NCBI RefSeq assembly: GCF_000820165.1 | Contig: NZ_CDDD01000101.1 | Location: forward strand, 204,320-268,319 | Length of the DNA stretch: 64,000 bases | Direction: 5' to 3' | Source of the DNA: Aeromonas taiwanensis | Lineage (GTDB): Bacteria > Pseudomonadota > Gammaproteobacteria > Enterobacterales > Aeromonadaceae | Shown: piece after piece, positions 42,755 to 52,861 of the stretch | How the letters are laid out: the number at the start of each line of letters is the position of its first letter | Numbering within the stretch: position 1 is the stretch's first letter | Notes under the pieces: generated by a model | Databases searched by the model: none | The model's input: the letters and a program-made list of their open reading frames with translations, nothing else | Told to the model about the DNA's origin: nothing | Translations under genes and position numbers: made by a program

Positions 42755-43525
42755 ATGCCAAACCCCAGTTCCCACACCAAACCCGTCGTGCTGATGACCA
42801 TGGGGGCCCAGGCCCGTAGTGGCCACGCCTACCAGGTAATGACCCACAAATACATCAAGCCCCTGGTGGAGATCAGCGGCTGCGTGCCCCTGCTGGTCCC
42901 CACCTGCTGCGGCACCGAAGATCTGGAGCAGTATCTGGATCTTGCAGACGGCGTCTACCTGAGCGGCGCCGGATCCAACATAGATCCCGCCCTCTACGGC
43001 CAGGAGAACCTCACCCCGGAGAAGCCCCAGGACAGGGACAGGGATCTGTTCGACATCCCCCTGGTGCGCGCCGCCATCGACAGGGGACTGCCCCTGCTCG
43101 GCATCTGCCGCGGCATGCAGGAGATCAACGTGGCCCTGGGTGGCGACATTCACCAGAAGGTCTATAGCGAACCCGGCTATGCGGATCACAGAGAGGATGC
43201 GGACGATCCCGTGGATGAGCAGTATGGCCACAGCCACCAGGTGAGCCTGGTGCCCGGTACCTGGTTTGCCGATCTGATGGAGGAGGAGCAGATCCCGGTC
43301 AACTCCCTGCACGGCCAGGGGATCAAGCGGCTTGCACAGGGGCTGGCGCCCCTGGCCCACGCTGAGGATGGTTTGATCGAGGCGATCCACGCGCCCAGCT
43401 TGCCCCAGTTCACTCTGGCGGTGCAGTGGCACCCGGAGTGGAAGGCGAACGACAACCCCCACTCCGTCAAGCTGTTCAAGGCATTCGGTGACGCCTGCCG
43501 CCAGTACCGGCAGCAGGCGGGCTAG
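42755..43525 (+). CDS. puuD: Gamma-glutamyl-GABA hydrolase (PuuD type, class I GATase-like)
   Basis: A 256-residue amidase. The nucleophile motif GICRGMQEINVALGG contains the catalytic Cys, with the His and Glu in AVQWHPEWKAN, the family hallmark. Other segments: VYLSGAGSNIDPALYGQ, DRDRDLFDIPLVRAAIDRGLPLL, VNSLHGQGIKRLAQGL. PuuD releases GABA from gamma-glutamyl-GABA in putrescine breakdown; other family members act on related substrates, and no puu genes are adjacent, so the substrate is inferred. Starts with an ATG at 42755; a lipoprotein gene converges with 3' overlap of 4 bases. Confidence 0.88.
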   Translation: MPNPSSHTKPVVLMTMGAQARSGHAYQVMTHKYIKPLVEISGCVPLLVPTCCGTEDLEQYLDLADGVYLSGAGSNIDPALYGQENLTPEKPQDRDRDLFDIPLVRAAIDRGLPLLGICRGMQEINVALGGDIHQKVYSEPGYADHREDADDPVDEQYGHSHQVSLVPGTWFADLMEEEQIPVNSLHGQGIKRLAQGLAPLAHAEDGLIEAIHAPSLPQFTLAVQWHPEWKANDNPHSVKLFKAFGDACRQYRQQAG

Positions 43526-43935
43526 TCACCAAACCCCTTGGTCTTGAGCCTGGGCAGGGAGCCGCGGGCAGGACGCAGGGTACGGCAGACATCCAGCCCC
43601 TTGAGGCCCCGTTGTATGTGATCCGGGGCCTGTCCGAGCACGGTGCCGTTGCCGCGATAGAGGCGGGCCTCCTCCAGCTCGAACAGCTCGCCGCCGATGA
43701 GCAGCTGCTCGCGACCCTCCACCACCTTGCCCCGCTTCAGGGGCAGGGTCATGTCCACCAGGATCTCGCCGGTGGCACACCCCTCGCGCCAGAGCGCCTC
43801 ATCCGAGAAAGAGGAGATGGTGATCTCCCGCCAGGAGCCATCCCGAAACTCCACCCGGTAGCTGTCGCGCAGCAGGTCGCACCCCCCCAGCACCAGGGGG
43901 ATGGCCAACCAGATGACACTCTTCATTCCACTCAC
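43522..43935 (-). CDS. Lipoprotein of unknown function
   Basis: A 137-residue protein with a lipobox (SVIWLAIPLVLGGC) giving a lipid Cys near residue 19. The mature part (RDSYRVEFRDGSWREITISSFSDEALWREGCATGEILVDMTLP ...) is beta-rich and has two further Cys residues. No family recognised. The GTG at 43935 (GGGAG 7 bases upstream) is a likely start; an ATG at 43926 three codons in is equally possible. Its 3' end overlaps the PuuD-type gene by 4 bases on the opposite strand. Confidence 0.7.
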   Translation of the reverse strand: MSGMKSVIWLAIPLVLGGCDLLRDSYRVEFRDGSWREITISSFSDEALWREGCATGEILVDMTLPLKRGKVVEGREQLLIGGELFELEEARLYRGNGTVLGQAPDHIQRGLKGLDVCRTLRPARGSLPRLKTKGFGD

Positions 43936-44069
43936 GCCTGCACTCCCTTGTCAGTTCGCGTCAAGGATAAATAAACCGCCTCTCTGGCGCATCTTTTTCC
44001 CGGTGGTCGCTCCCCAGCCCGAGCCACTCGCGCCACCTCCGGCGCCTCTTGCCCGATGCCCGCTCCCGC

Positions 44070-44780
44070 CTAGAGCAGCAGCCCGGCCAGCTCGTGAAGC
44101 CCCCCCAGCTCCACGTCCGGCAGCAGGGAGAGCGACTGCCATGACTGGCCGCGCTCGTTGAGCCAGGCGGCGCGAAAGCCGTGCAACCTGGCCCCCAGCA
44201 CGTCGGTCTCCGGGTGATCCCCCACGTGGAGGATCCGGCCTGGCGCGATCCCGAGGGCCGCTTGCACCTGCATGAACATGTCCGGCGCCGGCTTCATCCG
44301 GGCGCCCGCTCCCGCCTTGCACACCAGGGTGAAGTAATCCGCGAGACCAGCCTGGACCAGGTCGAGATTGCCGTTGGTGATCACGGCCAGGGGATAGCGC
44401 CCGGCCAGCCGCGCCAGCAACGCGTGGGTCTCGTCGCTCACCGCTATCTTCGAGCGCTCCGCCAGGAAGCCGGCGAACACCGTCTCCGCCTCCAGCGCCG
44501 CCTGCGAGGGGGCCATGCCCCCCTGCACCAGGGCCTCGCGGATGCCGTGCAAGCGCGCCAGGCTGACATCGTCGCGCAGCTCCGGCCGGCTCAGCAGCAG
44601 CTGGCGCTTGAGCGCCAGCCAGCGCGGTTTGTCGAGCATGGCGGTGGCCAGGTATTCGCTGCGCAGGTGGCTCAGCATCCACTGCTCGGCCCGCGCGATG
44701 GCGGGGCCGTTGTCATAGAGGGTGTCGTCGAGATCGAAGGTAATGGCGGCCACCGGCTGCCAGCGACGATAAAACTGCAT
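44070..44780 (-). CDS. yigB: HAD phosphatase YigB (riboflavin pathway)
   Basis: A 236-residue HAD phosphatase in the same place as E. coli yigB, last gene of the dapF-xerC cluster. Motifs: AITFDLDDTLYDN with the nucleophile Asp, VITNGNLDL, and HVGDHPETDVLGARLHGF with the metal-binding Asp residues. YigB dephosphorylates 5-amino-6-ribitylamino-uracil phosphate in riboflavin synthesis. It starts 12 bases after xerC ends. Confidence 0.93.
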   Translation of the reverse strand: MQFYRRWQPVAAITFDLDDTLYDNGPAIARAEQWMLSHLRSEYLATAMLDKPRWLALKRQLLLSRPELRDDVSLARLHGIREALVQGGMAPSQAALEAETVFAGFLAERSKIAVSDETHALLARLAGRYPLAVITNGNLDLVQAGLADYFTLVCKAGAGARMKPAPDMFMQVQAALGIAPGRILHVGDHPETDVLGARLHGFRAAWLNERGQSWQSLSLLPDVELGGLHELAGLLL

Positions 44781-44792
44781 GGCTACTCCTGT

Positions 44793-45770
44793 TTACTCTT
44801 CATCCGGCGCGGCGGGATCCCGCCTGGCTCTGGGATGAGCGCTGTCATACACCTTGGCCAGATGCTGGAAGTCGAGGTGGGTGTAGATCTGGGTGGTGGA
44901 GAGATCCGCGTGGCCCAGCAGCTCCTGCACCGCCCGCAGATCACCGGAAGACTCCAGCATGTGGGTGGCGAAGCTGTGGCGCAGCTTGTGGGGATGCACG
45001 TGGGCGTTGAGCGCCTGCTTGTTGCCCCAGCCATCGAGCCGCTCCTGCACCGAGCGGGCCGACAACCGCTGCCGGCGCTTGGAGACGAACAGCGCCTCCG
45101 GCTCGTCGCCCGCCAGCAGGGGTCGCACCTTGAGCCATTTCTGCAGCCACTCCACCGCCATCCGCCCGATGGGCAGCACCCGCTCCCGGGATCCCTTGCC
45201 GGTCACCCTGAGCTGGCGATCATCGAGCTTCACGTCCGCGAGGTTCAGCCCCACCAGCTCGGCGAGGCGCAGGCCGGAGGAGTACATCAGCTCCATGATG
45301 GCGCGATCCCGTACCGCCAGTGGATCCTGCTCGTCGGTGATGTTGAGCAGCTGGTACATCTCGTCCACGTCCAGATTCTTGGGCAGGGGCCGCCCCAGCT
45401 TGGGGGTGGCGATGCCCCGCGCCGGGTTGGCGTTGATCCGCCCCTGGCGCACCTGCCAGTCGCAGAAGCTGCGCAAGGCGGAGAGCTTGGTAGCGAGGGA
45501 GCGGGGCGCGAGCCCCCCCTTGTGCATCCGGGTCACCAGGCTGCGCACCTGGCTCGCCTCGAGCCGGGCCCAGTTGTCGAGCCCCAGCCTCGCCAGCTCG
45601 GCGGTCATGGCTTCCAGGTGGGCCTGATAGTTGCTGCGGGTGTGGGGGCTGAGCTGGCGCTCGACCCTCAGGTATTCGATAAAGGCCGCGAGCTCGTCAG
45701 CCAATACAGCCGGCAGAGGCTCGGCGGCAGGCGGCGCCTTGGCAGGTGATCGGGGCGGTGCCTTAGCCAC
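44793..45770 (-). CDS. xerC: Site-specific tyrosine recombinase XerC
   Basis: A 325-residue tyrosine recombinase resolving chromosome dimers at dif with XerD. N-terminal SAM-like domain ([26 protein letters not shown]) and catalytic domain with Arg in [12 protein letters not shown], His-Arg in [21 protein letters not shown], His in [20 protein letters not shown] and the nucleophile Tyr in that same segment. It is 27 residues longer than E. coli XerC, mainly a Pro/Ala-rich N-terminus ([19 protein letters not shown]). The start is a GTG at 45770, overlapping the DUF484 stop by 8 bases. The gene order DUF484-xerC-yigB is that of Enterobacterales. Confidence 0.95.
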   Translation of the reverse strand: MAKAPPRSPAKAPPAAEPLPAVLADELAAFIEYLRVERQLSPHTRSNYQAHLEAMTAELARLGLDNWARLEASQVRSLVTRMHKGGLAPRSLATKLSALRSFCDWQVRQGRINANPARGIATPKLGRPLPKNLDVDEMYQLLNITDEQDPLAVRDRAIMELMYSSGLRLAELVGLNLADVKLDDRQLRVTGKGSRERVLPIGRMAVEWLQKWLKVRPLLAGDEPEALFVSKRRQRLSARSVQERLDGWGNKQALNAHVHPHKLRHSFATHMLESSGDLRAVQELLGHADLSTTQIYTHLDFQHLAKVYDSAHPRARRDPAAPDEE

Positions 45771-46443
45771 GGGCCAGCTCGGGCAGGCGCAGTTGCAGCA
45801 GGCGACCCAGCTGGCCCAGCAGCAGGGTGTCGTTGTGGGGGGCGAAGTGGCTGGGATCCGAGCTCGCGAAAGCCAGCACGCCGAGATCGCCGAGGCGCAT
45901 CAGGGCCACCGAGTTGACCAGGACGTCGTTGCCGAACAGCGCCTGTTTCTCGCTCTGGTTGAGGCGGCCGAAATAGTAGTCCGTGCCCGGCAGACGCTGC
46001 CCGAGCAGTTGATCGAGCTGCCTGCCCTCTGCCAGGAAGCGCTGCTCCGGGCCGCTCAGCTGGAACTGCTTCGGGCTGAGCCAGAGCCGCAGGCCGGTCA
46101 GTCGCAGCCGCTGCACGAAGGCCTTGCCCATCACGGCGCTCAGCTCGAACAGGCTCTGGCAGCCATAGATCTCCCCATAAAGGTCGGCATAGATCCGGAA
46201 GATCCGCTCGTTCTCGCTGGCGACCCCCATCAGCTCGGTGATCTCCTGCTCCAGCTGCTCGATGCGCTCGCGCTGCCTGTCCAGCTGGCGTTCCACCAGG
46301 GAGATGGCGCCCTTTTGTGCGTGGGGAATGCGGATCCGGTCCAGCATGGCTCCGTGGCGTTGGAAAAACTCGGGGTAACGGGCCAGGTACTCCAGCACTG
46401 TGGCTTCGTCCACCAGTGATTCCTGCCGTTTGAGTTCACTCAT
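45763..46443 (-). CDS. DUF484 family protein (YigA type)
   Basis: A 226-residue soluble protein of the DUF484 family found beside xerC and dapF. The N-terminus [26 protein letters not shown] is the most conserved part; a helix with coiled-coil character ([27 protein letters not shown]) follows, then a GAF-like C-terminal domain ([31 protein letters not shown] ... [32 protein letters not shown]). Function unknown; conserved location implies a link to cell envelope or division. Overlaps xerC and starts 81 bases after dapF. Confidence 0.87.
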   Translation of the reverse strand: MSELKRQESLVDEATVLEYLARYPEFFQRHGAMLDRIRIPHAQKGAISLVERQLDRQRERIEQLEQEITELMGVASENERIFRIYADLYGEIYGCQSLFELSAVMGKAFVQRLRLTGLRLWLSPKQFQLSGPEQRFLAEGRQLDQLLGQRLPGTDYYFGRLNQSEKQALFGNDVLVNSVALMRLGDLGVLAFASSDPSHFAPHNDTLLLGQLGRLLQLRLPELARG

Positions 46444-46524
46444 AACTTGGTTGATCCATCCGAAAAAGGGGCCAAGGGCCCCGACATTGACATGTGGCGG
46501 AGCGGGGCCCTCCCCGCTCGCTGT

Positions 46525-47355
46525 CTACAACTCTATCTGGCCGTCGAACACGTGCTCGGCCGGGCCCGTCATATAGACGGGCTGGCCCGGCCCCTTCCAG
46601 GCGATGGTCAGCTTGCCACCCGGCAGGGTGACGGTGACCCGCTCCTTGAGCTTGCCCTGGCTGATGCCGACCACCACGGCGGCGCAGGCGCCGGTGCCGC
46701 AGGCGAGGGTCTCCCCCACCCCGCGCTCGAAGACCCGCAGCTTGATCTCGCTGGCGTTGACCATCTCCATGAAGCCGACGTTGACCCGCTCGGGGAAGCG
46801 CTCGTGGCGCTCCATGATGGGCCCCAGGGTCTCCACCGGGGCGTCCGCCACCGAGGGGACCTCGATGACGCAGTGAGGGTTGCCCATGGAGACGGCGCCG
46901 CACATCACGGTGTGCTCCTGGGCCCGCAGCAGGTAGGTCTTCTCCGCCTTCTGGGCCCGGAACGGGATCTTGCCGGGCTCGAACTGGGGCACCCCCATGT
47001 TGACCGTGACCTGGTTCTCCCCTTCCAGTTGCAGGGTGATGCGACCCCGGGCCGTGCTGACCGCGATGCGATCCCGGTTGACCAGCCCCTTCAGGCGCAC
47101 GAAGCGGGCGAAGCAGCGCGCCCCGTTGCCGCACTGCTCCACCTCGCTGCCGTCAGCATTGAAAATGCGGTAGTGGAAGTCGAGCTCGGGATCATAGGGC
47201 GGCTCCACCAGCAGCAGCTGGTCGAAGCCGATGCCGAAATGGCGATCCGCCAGCTTCTTGATGATGTCGTTGCTGAAGAACACCTTCTGGGTGACGCCAT
47301 CCACCACCATGAAGTCGTTCCCGAGGCCGTGCATTTTTGAAAACTCAATCAACAT
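46525..47355 (-). CDS. dapF: Diaminopimelate epimerase DapF
   Basis: A 276-residue PLP-independent epimerase converting LL- to meso-diaminopimelate for lysine and peptidoglycan. The two catalytic cysteines are visible: [12 protein letters not shown] and [15 protein letters not shown], with [13 protein letters not shown] at the N-terminus. ATG 47355 is chosen (AGGA 6 bases upstream). It follows lysA (65 bases), so the last two lysine-pathway enzymes are co-transcribed. Confidence 0.97.
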   Translation of the reverse strand: MLIEFSKMHGLGNDFMVVDGVTQKVFFSNDIIKKLADRHFGIGFDQLLLVEPPYDPELDFHYRIFNADGSEVEQCGNGARCFARFVRLKGLVNRDRIAVSTARGRITLQLEGENQVTVNMGVPQFEPGKIPFRAQKAEKTYLLRAQEHTVMCGAVSMGNPHCVIEVPSVADAPVETLGPIMERHERFPERVNVGFMEMVNASEIKLRVFERGVGETLACGTGACAAVVVGISQGKLKERVTVTLPGGKLTIAWKGPGQPVYMTGPAEHVFDGQIEL

Positions 47356-47419
47356 CGCGCGTTCCTGTCTCACCGTTAATCACGCTCTCACATGGAGGAA
47401 CGCTGACATTCCATACCTA

Positions 47420-48670
47420 TCACGGCAGCAAGTGCTCGCCACGCCAGAGGTCGGCCAACTGCTCGCGCTCCCGGATGAGGTGGGCCTGGTCACCGTCCAC
47501 CAGCACCTCGGCCGCACGGGGACGGGTGTTGTAGTTGGAGGACATGGTGAAGCCGTAGGCCCCGGCGGAACGCACCGCCAGCAGGGAGCCCTCGGCGATG
47601 GCCAGGGTACGCTCCTTGCCGAGGAAGTCGCCGGTCTCGCACACCGGGCCCACCACGTCGTACAGCGCCTTCTCGTGGGTCGCGCGGCTGTCCACCTCGA
47701 TGATGTTCATCCAGGCGCCGTAGAGGGAGGGGCGCAGCAGATCGTTCATGCCGGCGTCGATCAGGGCGAAGTTGCGGGTCTCGCCGGGTTTGAGGAACTC
47801 CACCCGGGTCAGCAGCACGCCGGCGTTGGCGACGATGGCGCGGCCCGGCTCGAACAGCAGGGTCAGGTCACGGCCCGCCAGCTTCTGCTTGAGCGCCTCG
47901 GCATACTCGGTCGGGTGCGGCGGCTGTTCGGCGCCATAGTTGACCCCGAGCCCCCCGCCTACGTCCAGGTGATGGATGTGGATGCCTTCCGCCGCCAGCT
48001 CGTCGATGAGCCTCAGCAGCTTGTCCGCCGCCTCCATAAAGGGATTCAATTCAGTGAGTTGCGAGCCGATGTGGCAATCCACCCCCTTGATCTCGATGTG
48101 GGCCATGGCCGCCGCCTTGCGGTAGATGGCGGGGGCCTGCTCGATGGGGATGCCGAACTTGTTTTGCTTGAGGCCGGTGGAGATATAGGGGTGCGTGCCC
48201 GCGTCGATGTCGGGGTTGACCCGCACCGAGACCCGCGCCTTCTTGCCCATGCTGCTCGCGACCCGGTTCAGGCGCTCCAGCTCGGCTTCCGACTCCAGGT
48301 TGAAGCAAAGGATCTCTTTTTCCAGCGCCAGGCGCATCTCGGCCTCGCTCTTGGCGACGCCGGAGAAGACCACCTTGGCCGGATCACCGCCCGCCGCCAG
48401 CACTCGTGACAGCTCCCCGCCGGAGACGATGTCGAACCCCGAGCCCAGGCGGGCCAGCAGGTTGAGCAGCGCCAGGTTGGAGTTGGCCTTGACCGCATAG
48501 CAGATCAGGTGGGGGATGTCGCCCGCCGCCTGATCGAAGGCGTGCCAGTGGCGTTCCAGGGTGGCGCGGGAGTAGACGTACAGCGGGGTACCGTACTGAT
48601 CGGCGAGCTGTTGCAGGGGAAGCTGTTCGACCTGAAGCTGACCGTCGGCGTCGTAGTTAAAGTGATCCAA
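47420..48670 (-). CDS. lysA: Diaminopimelate decarboxylase LysA
   Basis: A 416-residue PLP enzyme (fold type III) converting meso-diaminopimelate to lysine. PLP lysine in [123 protein letters not shown] with the substrate-binding Cys-Glu. Starts 20 bases after lptM. Lysine riboswitch signals were not noticed upstream, which is consistent with transcription from a shared promoter before lptM. Confidence 0.97.
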   Translation of the reverse strand: MDHFNYDADGQLQVEQLPLQQLADQYGTPLYVYSRATLERHWHAFDQAAGDIPHLICYAVKANSNLALLNLLARLGSGFDIVSGGELSRVLAAGGDPAKVVFSGVAKSEAEMRLALEKEILCFNLESEAELERLNRVASSMGKKARVSVRVNPDIDAGTHPYISTGLKQNKFGIPIEQAPAIYRKAAAMAHIEIKGVDCHIGSQLTELNPFMEAADKLLRLIDELAAEGIHIHHLDVGGGLGVNYGAEQPPHPTEYAEALKQKLAGRDLTLLFEPGRAIVANAGVLLTRVEFLKPGETRNFALIDAGMNDLLRPSLYGAWMNIIEVDSRATHEKALYDVVGPVCETGDFLGKERTLAIAEGSLLAVRSAGAYGFTMSSNYNTRPRAAEVLVDGDQAHLIREREQLADLWRGEHLLP

Positions 48671-48690
48671 GGGGGCGGTTCCTTCCTAGA

Positions 48691-48891
48691 TTATTGCGGC
48701 GCGGCCTCTGAGGCCGGTGAAGCGGTCGCAGGCGAGGCGGCTTGCGGTGTACTCTCTGTCTTGGGTTGTGTCTGCTCTGCAGGAGCGGGCTGTTCGGCCG
48801 GCGGCATGTAGAGCGGCCCCGTCAGGCCGCAGGCGGCCAACCCGAGCGACAGCGACACGGCAAACAGGCACTTGGTGAGCTGGGTAATCAT
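48691..48891 (-). CDS. lptM: LPS translocon maturation chaperone LptM (YifL)
   Basis: A 66-residue lipoprotein at the same place as E. coli yifL/lptM. The lipobox is in LAACGLTGPLYMPPAEQ (lipid Cys at residue 21), and GL(T/K)GPLYxPP is the conserved LptM segment that mimics LPS in the LptD/LptE assembly pathway. The tail is a Pro/Ala/Ser-rich low-complexity region. First gene of the leftward lptM-lysA-dapF-DUF484-xerC-yigB cluster; divergent from cyaY. Confidence 0.9.
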   Translation of the reverse strand: MITQLTKCLFAVSLSLGLAACGLTGPLYMPPAEQPAPAEQTQPKTESTPQAASPATASPASEAAPQ

Positions 48892-48923
48892 AATGGTTCG
48901 CTGCGAAAAAATTTTTGGCCCTC

Positions 48924-48929
48924 TATAAT
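48924..48929 (+). promoter_or_regulatory. -10 box of a cyaY promoter
   Basis: TATAAT, a perfect -10 hexamer, lies 36 bases before the cyaY start. No good -35 hexamer is evident. The lptM promoter on the opposite strand must share this 73-base region. Confidence 0.45.
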
Positions 48930-48964
48930 CGCACTCACATTGTTAAAAGCAACAGGATAAACCG

Positions 48965-49279
48965 ATGAAGGATCACGAGTATCACGCCCTGACCGACGCC
49001 TTTTTCCAGTACGTGGAAGACGTTATCGACGAGGGGTATCCGGATATCGACTGCGAACGGGCCGGCGGCGTGCTGACCCTGAGTTTCGAGAACAAGACCA
49101 AGGTCATCATCAACAAGCAGGAGCCCCTGCACCAGATCTGGGTCGCCACCCGGGAGAACGGCTTCCACTTCGAACTGCGTGGCGACAGCTGGATCGACAA
49201 CCGCTTCGGCGACGAGCTCAAGACCCTGCTGACCCGTGCCTGCACCAGCCAGGCCGGCGAGCCCGTGGTCTTCCCATGA
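48965..49279 (+). CDS. cyaY: Frataxin-like protein CyaY
   Basis: A 104-residue frataxin homolog that modulates iron-sulfur cluster assembly with IscS and binds iron via an acidic helix. It is collinear with E. coli CyaY: DHEYHALTDAFFQYVEDVIDEGYPDIDCE (the acidic ridge), GGVLTLSFENKTKVIINKQEPLHQIWVATRENGFHF, and SWIDNRFGDELKTLLTRACTSQAGEPV. Start ATG 48965. The next gene's ATG overlaps the stop by 4 bases. Confidence 0.97.
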   Translation: MKDHEYHALTDAFFQYVEDVIDEGYPDIDCERAGGVLTLSFENKTKVIINKQEPLHQIWVATRENGFHFELRGDSWIDNRFGDELKTLLTRACTSQAGEPVVFP

Positions 49280-49929
49280 TCGACCTTCACCCCCAGGGTG
49301 CCCGCCATGCGGTAGTCTGGCTGCACGGGCTGGGTGACTCCGGTGCCGGCCTCGCTCCCCTGGTGGACGCCCTGGCCCTGCCCGCCGGCTTGCCGGTGCG
49401 CCACCTGCTGCCCGATGCCCCCGAGCGCCCCATCACCATCAACATGGGCTACCGGATGCGCGGCTGGTACGACATCAAGAGCTTCGACGACCCGGCGGAT
49501 CGCGCCGTGGCCTCCCATGTACACGAATCGTCCACCCGGATCGCAGCCCTGCTGGATCAGCTGGTGGCCGAGGGCTTTGCCCCCGAGCGCATCGTGCTGG
49601 CCGGCTTCTCCCAGGGGGGCGTCATCGCCGCCGATACCGCCCTGCGCTATCCGACGCAGCTGGCGGGCCTGCTCTGCATGTCCACCTACCTGGCGGCGCC
49701 CGATGCCCTGCTGGGGGAGATGAGCGAGGCCGCCCGCAGCCTGCCCATCTGCTACATGCACGGCATCTATGACGACGTGGTGAACCTCTCCATGGGTTGG
49801 GACGCCAAGAACCGGCTGGAAGCGGCGGGGCTCTCCCCCGAGTGGCACGAGTACCCCATGCGCCACGAGATCTGCCGCCCCCAGCTGGGCGACATTCGCC
49901 GCTGGCTGCTGGCCCGCCTCGGCGCCTGA
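49276..49929 (+). CDS. Carboxylesterase / lysophospholipase-like hydrolase (YpfH type)
   Basis: A 217-residue serine hydrolase of the abhydrolase_2 phospholipase/carboxylesterase family. Oxyanion/start VVWLHGLGDSGAGL; nucleophile GFSQGGVIAADTALRY; catalytic Asp in HGIYDDVVNLSM; catalytic His in MRHEICRPQL. RPITINMGYRMRGWYDI is the usual lid-like region. Substrate unknown; the family includes acyl-protein thioesterases. Probably co-transcribed with cyaY, ends at a terminator. Confidence 0.92.
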   Translation: MIDLHPQGARHAVVWLHGLGDSGAGLAPLVDALALPAGLPVRHLLPDAPERPITINMGYRMRGWYDIKSFDDPADRAVASHVHESSTRIAALLDQLVAEGFAPERIVLAGFSQGGVIAADTALRYPTQLAGLLCMSTYLAAPDALLGEMSEAARSLPICYMHGIYDDVVNLSMGWDAKNRLEAAGLSPEWHEYPMRHEICRPQLGDIRRWLLARLGA

Positions 49930-49950
49930 TTCTCGGACCTCGGATATGAC

Positions 49951-49980
49951 AACGGCCTGCATCATGCAGGCCGTTTGCTT
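49951..49980. terminator. Terminator between the esterase and cyaA
   Basis: AACGGCCTGCA and TGCAGGCCGTT (49951-49961 with 49965-49975) pair around a 3-base loop, with TTTGCTTT downstream. It can serve both converging genes. Confidence 0.8.
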
Positions 49981-50018
49981 TCATCCCGTTGACGATGTGC
50001 GCGGCACATCCGCGTCCA

Positions 50019-52538
50019 TCACCCCACTTCCCGGGCCGCCCCCGGATTCTCCCGCTGCGGGCTCTGGCTGCGGTAGGGGATCACCTCCAGCTTGTCACCC
50101 ACCTGCACGATTTCGTAGTACTGGGGCAGGTTGAAGTTGCTGAACTGGCCCGCATTGCTGAACCGTTCGTGGCCCGAGGTGTAGAAGCGATTCACCCCCT
50201 GCACCAGCTCGTCCTTGTTGCCGGCGAAGTGCTGGTAGATCTCCACCCGGTTCGCCTCGTCCAGGATATAGATGTTGGTGCCTGCATCCCGGGTATCGAA
50301 GAAGAACTGCACCAGCCCTTCGCTCGCGTAGGCGTCGACGATGCCCGGCAGGTGCTGGCTGTGGGTCTTGTCGAGGCGCAGCGGCAGGTGATCCAGCTTG
50401 TTGTGGGAGATGTGGCGGTAGAAGTCGATGGCATTCTCCAGCTTCTTGACCGACACCCCGCGCCGCTCGAAGAAGATGCCGTACTTCTCCTTGCCAAGCG
50501 CCAGGGTCTTGACCAGCTGCTGCTTGTCCCGGGCCAGGCGCAGCTCGATGCACTCGGCCACCAGCTGCTGGAAGCGGGAGCGCACCAGGGAGCGGAAGTG
50601 CTGGCTGTAGCAGAACACCTCTATCATCTCGGGGGCCGCGGCATCCTGGTGCATCTTGCCGAGGATGGTGGTGAGGGCGTCCACCACGGCCTCCTCCCCC
50701 TCGAAGTGCAGGGTGCGGATCTCGCTCCAGGAGTTGCGATAGACGAGATCCACCGAGCCCACCAGGCACTCCTGGTTGCGACCGAAGGAGAAGACATCGG
50801 CGGCATTGGCGTCGAACTCGATCACCTGGCCGACCCAGTGGCTGGACGGGTCCGTCTCCAGGTTCAGGAAGATGGAGAGCTGACGGATCTCGCACGGCCG
50901 GCTCAGTGCCAGGTTGGTGGCGCGCGGGTACTTGACCGGGAAGGTCCCGGAGAGGTCGCGGCAGAACTGGTGCAGGTTGTCGATGTGCAGATCCGAGCCC
51001 TGGTTGAACAGGTGCACCCGGGACTGGGGCGTCAGCAGGCCGTTGAAATAGGCCCAGGCCACCAGCTTGCTGATATAACCGTTATATTCAAGCGGCGCCC
51101 GACCTATGATGTCGGCGGGCTCGAGGGAATGCTTGTAGAGATACCAGCCGGCACGGTTCAGGCGGCCGTGGGGCACCTGCACCAGGCTGAGGTCCGGCTC
51201 GCCGAGATCCGGCGCTATCTTGAGGTTGATGCGCTGCACCTTGCCCGGCAGGCTCTCGAACGCGGCATAGAGCTTGCGCGACAGTATGCCGATGTCTTCC
51301 GGGTTGATGGACTCGCTGATGTTGTTGCGCCGGGCGAACTGGATGAGGTTGCGGTAGCTCTGCATCAGGGCCTCCAGCAGCTCGGCGTAGGCCACCTTGA
51401 CGTCCTCGACCTTCCACTCCTGGCGGTGATCCAGGTGGTACAGGCGCTCCGGGCTCCAGCCCCAGTAGGCGACCAGCTGGGCCATCTGCTCCCGGCGCCA
51501 GTCCGGGGAGTGATCCTCCTTCGGGTGGCTCAGGCCGTCACACACCTTGAGGTAGAAGCAGCGGCGCACCAGATCCAGGCGCTGCATGTCGCCGATGGAC
51601 TTGAGGTAGTTGGTCACCTTGTCCAGCATCAGGCAGTAGTTGTCGAGGCGGTAGTGCATGCCCTCGTTGTGCTGGAACCAGTCGCGGCTGGTCACCGACA
51701 GCAGCCGGGTGTTGGGGTACTCGTGGGAGTAGGCCTCCATCAGCACCGACTTGAGCACCGCCTTGTAGGGGGAGTCGATCCCCTTGTAGAGCTGCCACAG
51801 GGCGGAACCGAAGTACTCCTCGGCAGGAATGCGGTTGAAGCCCCCGAGATCGAGCCAGTCGTCCTGGCTCAGCTTGCCGTGGGCGAACAGACCCTTCACA
51901 TAGTCGTCGTAGTGATCGTCATACTCGGCGGGCACCAGATACCAGAGCAGCCGCTTGCCCGCGATGTGCATGGCGCTGCGGTAGAACTCGTCGAGCAGCA
52001 GCAGGTGCTGGGCGCTGCCGCAGCTCTCCCCCTGCATCTGGGCATCGTTGCGCTGGCGGAACTTGTCTTCGGGGATCAGGAAGAAGTTGAGATCGACCCC
52101 CCGCTGCTCGGCCCACAGGGAGAGGTGATGGCACTTCTGCTCCAGCAGGACGAGGCGCTCGCTCGACAGGCCGGCCACGTGGCAGACCCAGATATCGAGA
52201 TCCGAGTGGCAGCACTGCCCGATAGAGGAGGTGCTCCCCATGGAGTAGAGGCCCTGGATGGACTTGTCGTGGGTGCTGAGCCCCCCCTGGCAGTTCGCGT
52301 TCTGGCAGAGATCCTGGATGAAGGCCTGCTGGGCGTCGTTTGCCACGAAACTCCAGATACCATGAGGCACGTCCCCTGCCACATAACCGGGCAGCAGGGG
52401 ATGATTGAAGTGCAGCATGACGGGCAGCAGTTGGAAAACCTGCTGCCCGTACCGGCTCATGAGATCCAGCGCTCGTTGCGTCTTGAGACGATTCAGCTCG
52501 TCGTAGCGCGCCACCAGCGTGTCGAGTTTTACCAGCAA
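50019..52538 (-). CDS. cyaA: Class I adenylate cyclase CyaA
   Basis: An 839-residue class I adenylate cyclase making cAMP for CRP. Seen: [14 protein letters not shown], the nucleotidyltransferase core [21 protein letters not shown] with the catalytic Asp residues, [65 protein letters not shown], and a regulatory C-terminus. The start is set at the TTG at 52538: the resulting N-terminus (start-Leu-Val-Lys-Leu-Asp-Thr-Leu) lines up with E. coli CyaA, which also uses TTG. A longer in-frame start at 52574 would add 12 residues. A CRP site lies upstream. Divergent from hemC as in E. coli. Confidence 0.96.
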   Translation of the reverse strand: MLVKLDTLVARYDELNRLKTQRALDLMSRYGQQVFQLLPVMLHFNHPLLPGYVAGDVPHGIWSFVANDAQQAFIQDLCQNANCQGGLSTHDKSIQGLYSMGSTSSIGQCCHSDLDIWVCHVAGLSSERLVLLEQKCHHLSLWAEQRGVDLNFFLIPEDKFRQRNDAQMQGESCGSAQHLLLLDEFYRSAMHIAGKRLLWYLVPAEYDDHYDDYVKGLFAHGKLSQDDWLDLGGFNRIPAEEYFGSALWQLYKGIDSPYKAVLKSVLMEAYSHEYPNTRLLSVTSRDWFQHNEGMHYRLDNYCLMLDKVTNYLKSIGDMQRLDLVRRCFYLKVCDGLSHPKEDHSPDWRREQMAQLVAYWGWSPERLYHLDHRQEWKVEDVKVAYAELLEALMQSYRNLIQFARRNNISESINPEDIGILSRKLYAAFESLPGKVQRINLKIAPDLGEPDLSLVQVPHGRLNRAGWYLYKHSLEPADIIGRAPLEYNGYISKLVAWAYFNGLLTPQSRVHLFNQGSDLHIDNLHQFCRDLSGTFPVKYPRATNLALSRPCEIRQLSIFLNLETDPSSHWVGQVIEFDANAADVFSFGRNQECLVGSVDLVYRNSWSEIRTLHFEGEEAVVDALTTILGKMHQDAAAPEMIEVFCYSQHFRSLVRSRFQQLVAECIELRLARDKQQLVKTLALGKEKYGIFFERRGVSVKKLENAIDFYRHISHNKLDHLPLRLDKTHSQHLPGIVDAYASEGLVQFFFDTRDAGTNIYILDEANRVEIYQHFAGNKDELVQGVNRFYTSGHERFSNAGQFSNFNLPQYYEIVQVGDKLEVIPYRSQSPQRENPGAAREVG

Positions 52539-52861
52539 TGCCCTACCTATGGGGGAAGAGAAATGACGCACCAAAACGGGGAGACGTCAAAAAAGTGTGA
52601 TCATGTTAACAATGCAAACAGCGGTGGTAAACAAGCCCGCACACAATCACCGGATTATTTCTGAGCACTGCCTTAACGGTATCAATGGAAAGCAATAAAA
52701 CACTGTATTTTCAGTGTCTTAAAATCAATTTTTGGCGTAATGAAAATTCTTTTCAACTGCCGTTTTTGAGCTTGGCCCCGCTTTTGCGGGCTGCGCCATG
52801 AAAGCCCCTGCAAAGGGTGGTAAGATCGTTTTCCTCTCTAAAGATGAAACAACTGATTGAT
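52539..52861. other. 323-base intergenic region between cyaA and hemC
   Basis: No coding sequence is supported. It contains the CRP site at 52596-52611 and, on the hemC side, a weak -10-like TAAGAT at 52821-52826. Two AT-rich stretches (52590-52620 and 52660-52750) are likely promoter DNA. Confidence 0.5.
52596..52611. promoter_or_regulatory. CRP site upstream of cyaA
   Basis: TGTGA-TCATGT-TAACA: the left half is perfect and the right half matches 4 of 5 (consensus TCACA). It lies 58 bases before the TTG start. CRP represses cyaA in E. coli through such a site, so the position agrees. Confidence 0.6.

Noticed and set aside
48892..48964. Lysine riboswitch ahead of lysA
   Set aside because: The space between lptM and the promoter region is too short and lysA is preceded directly by lptM.
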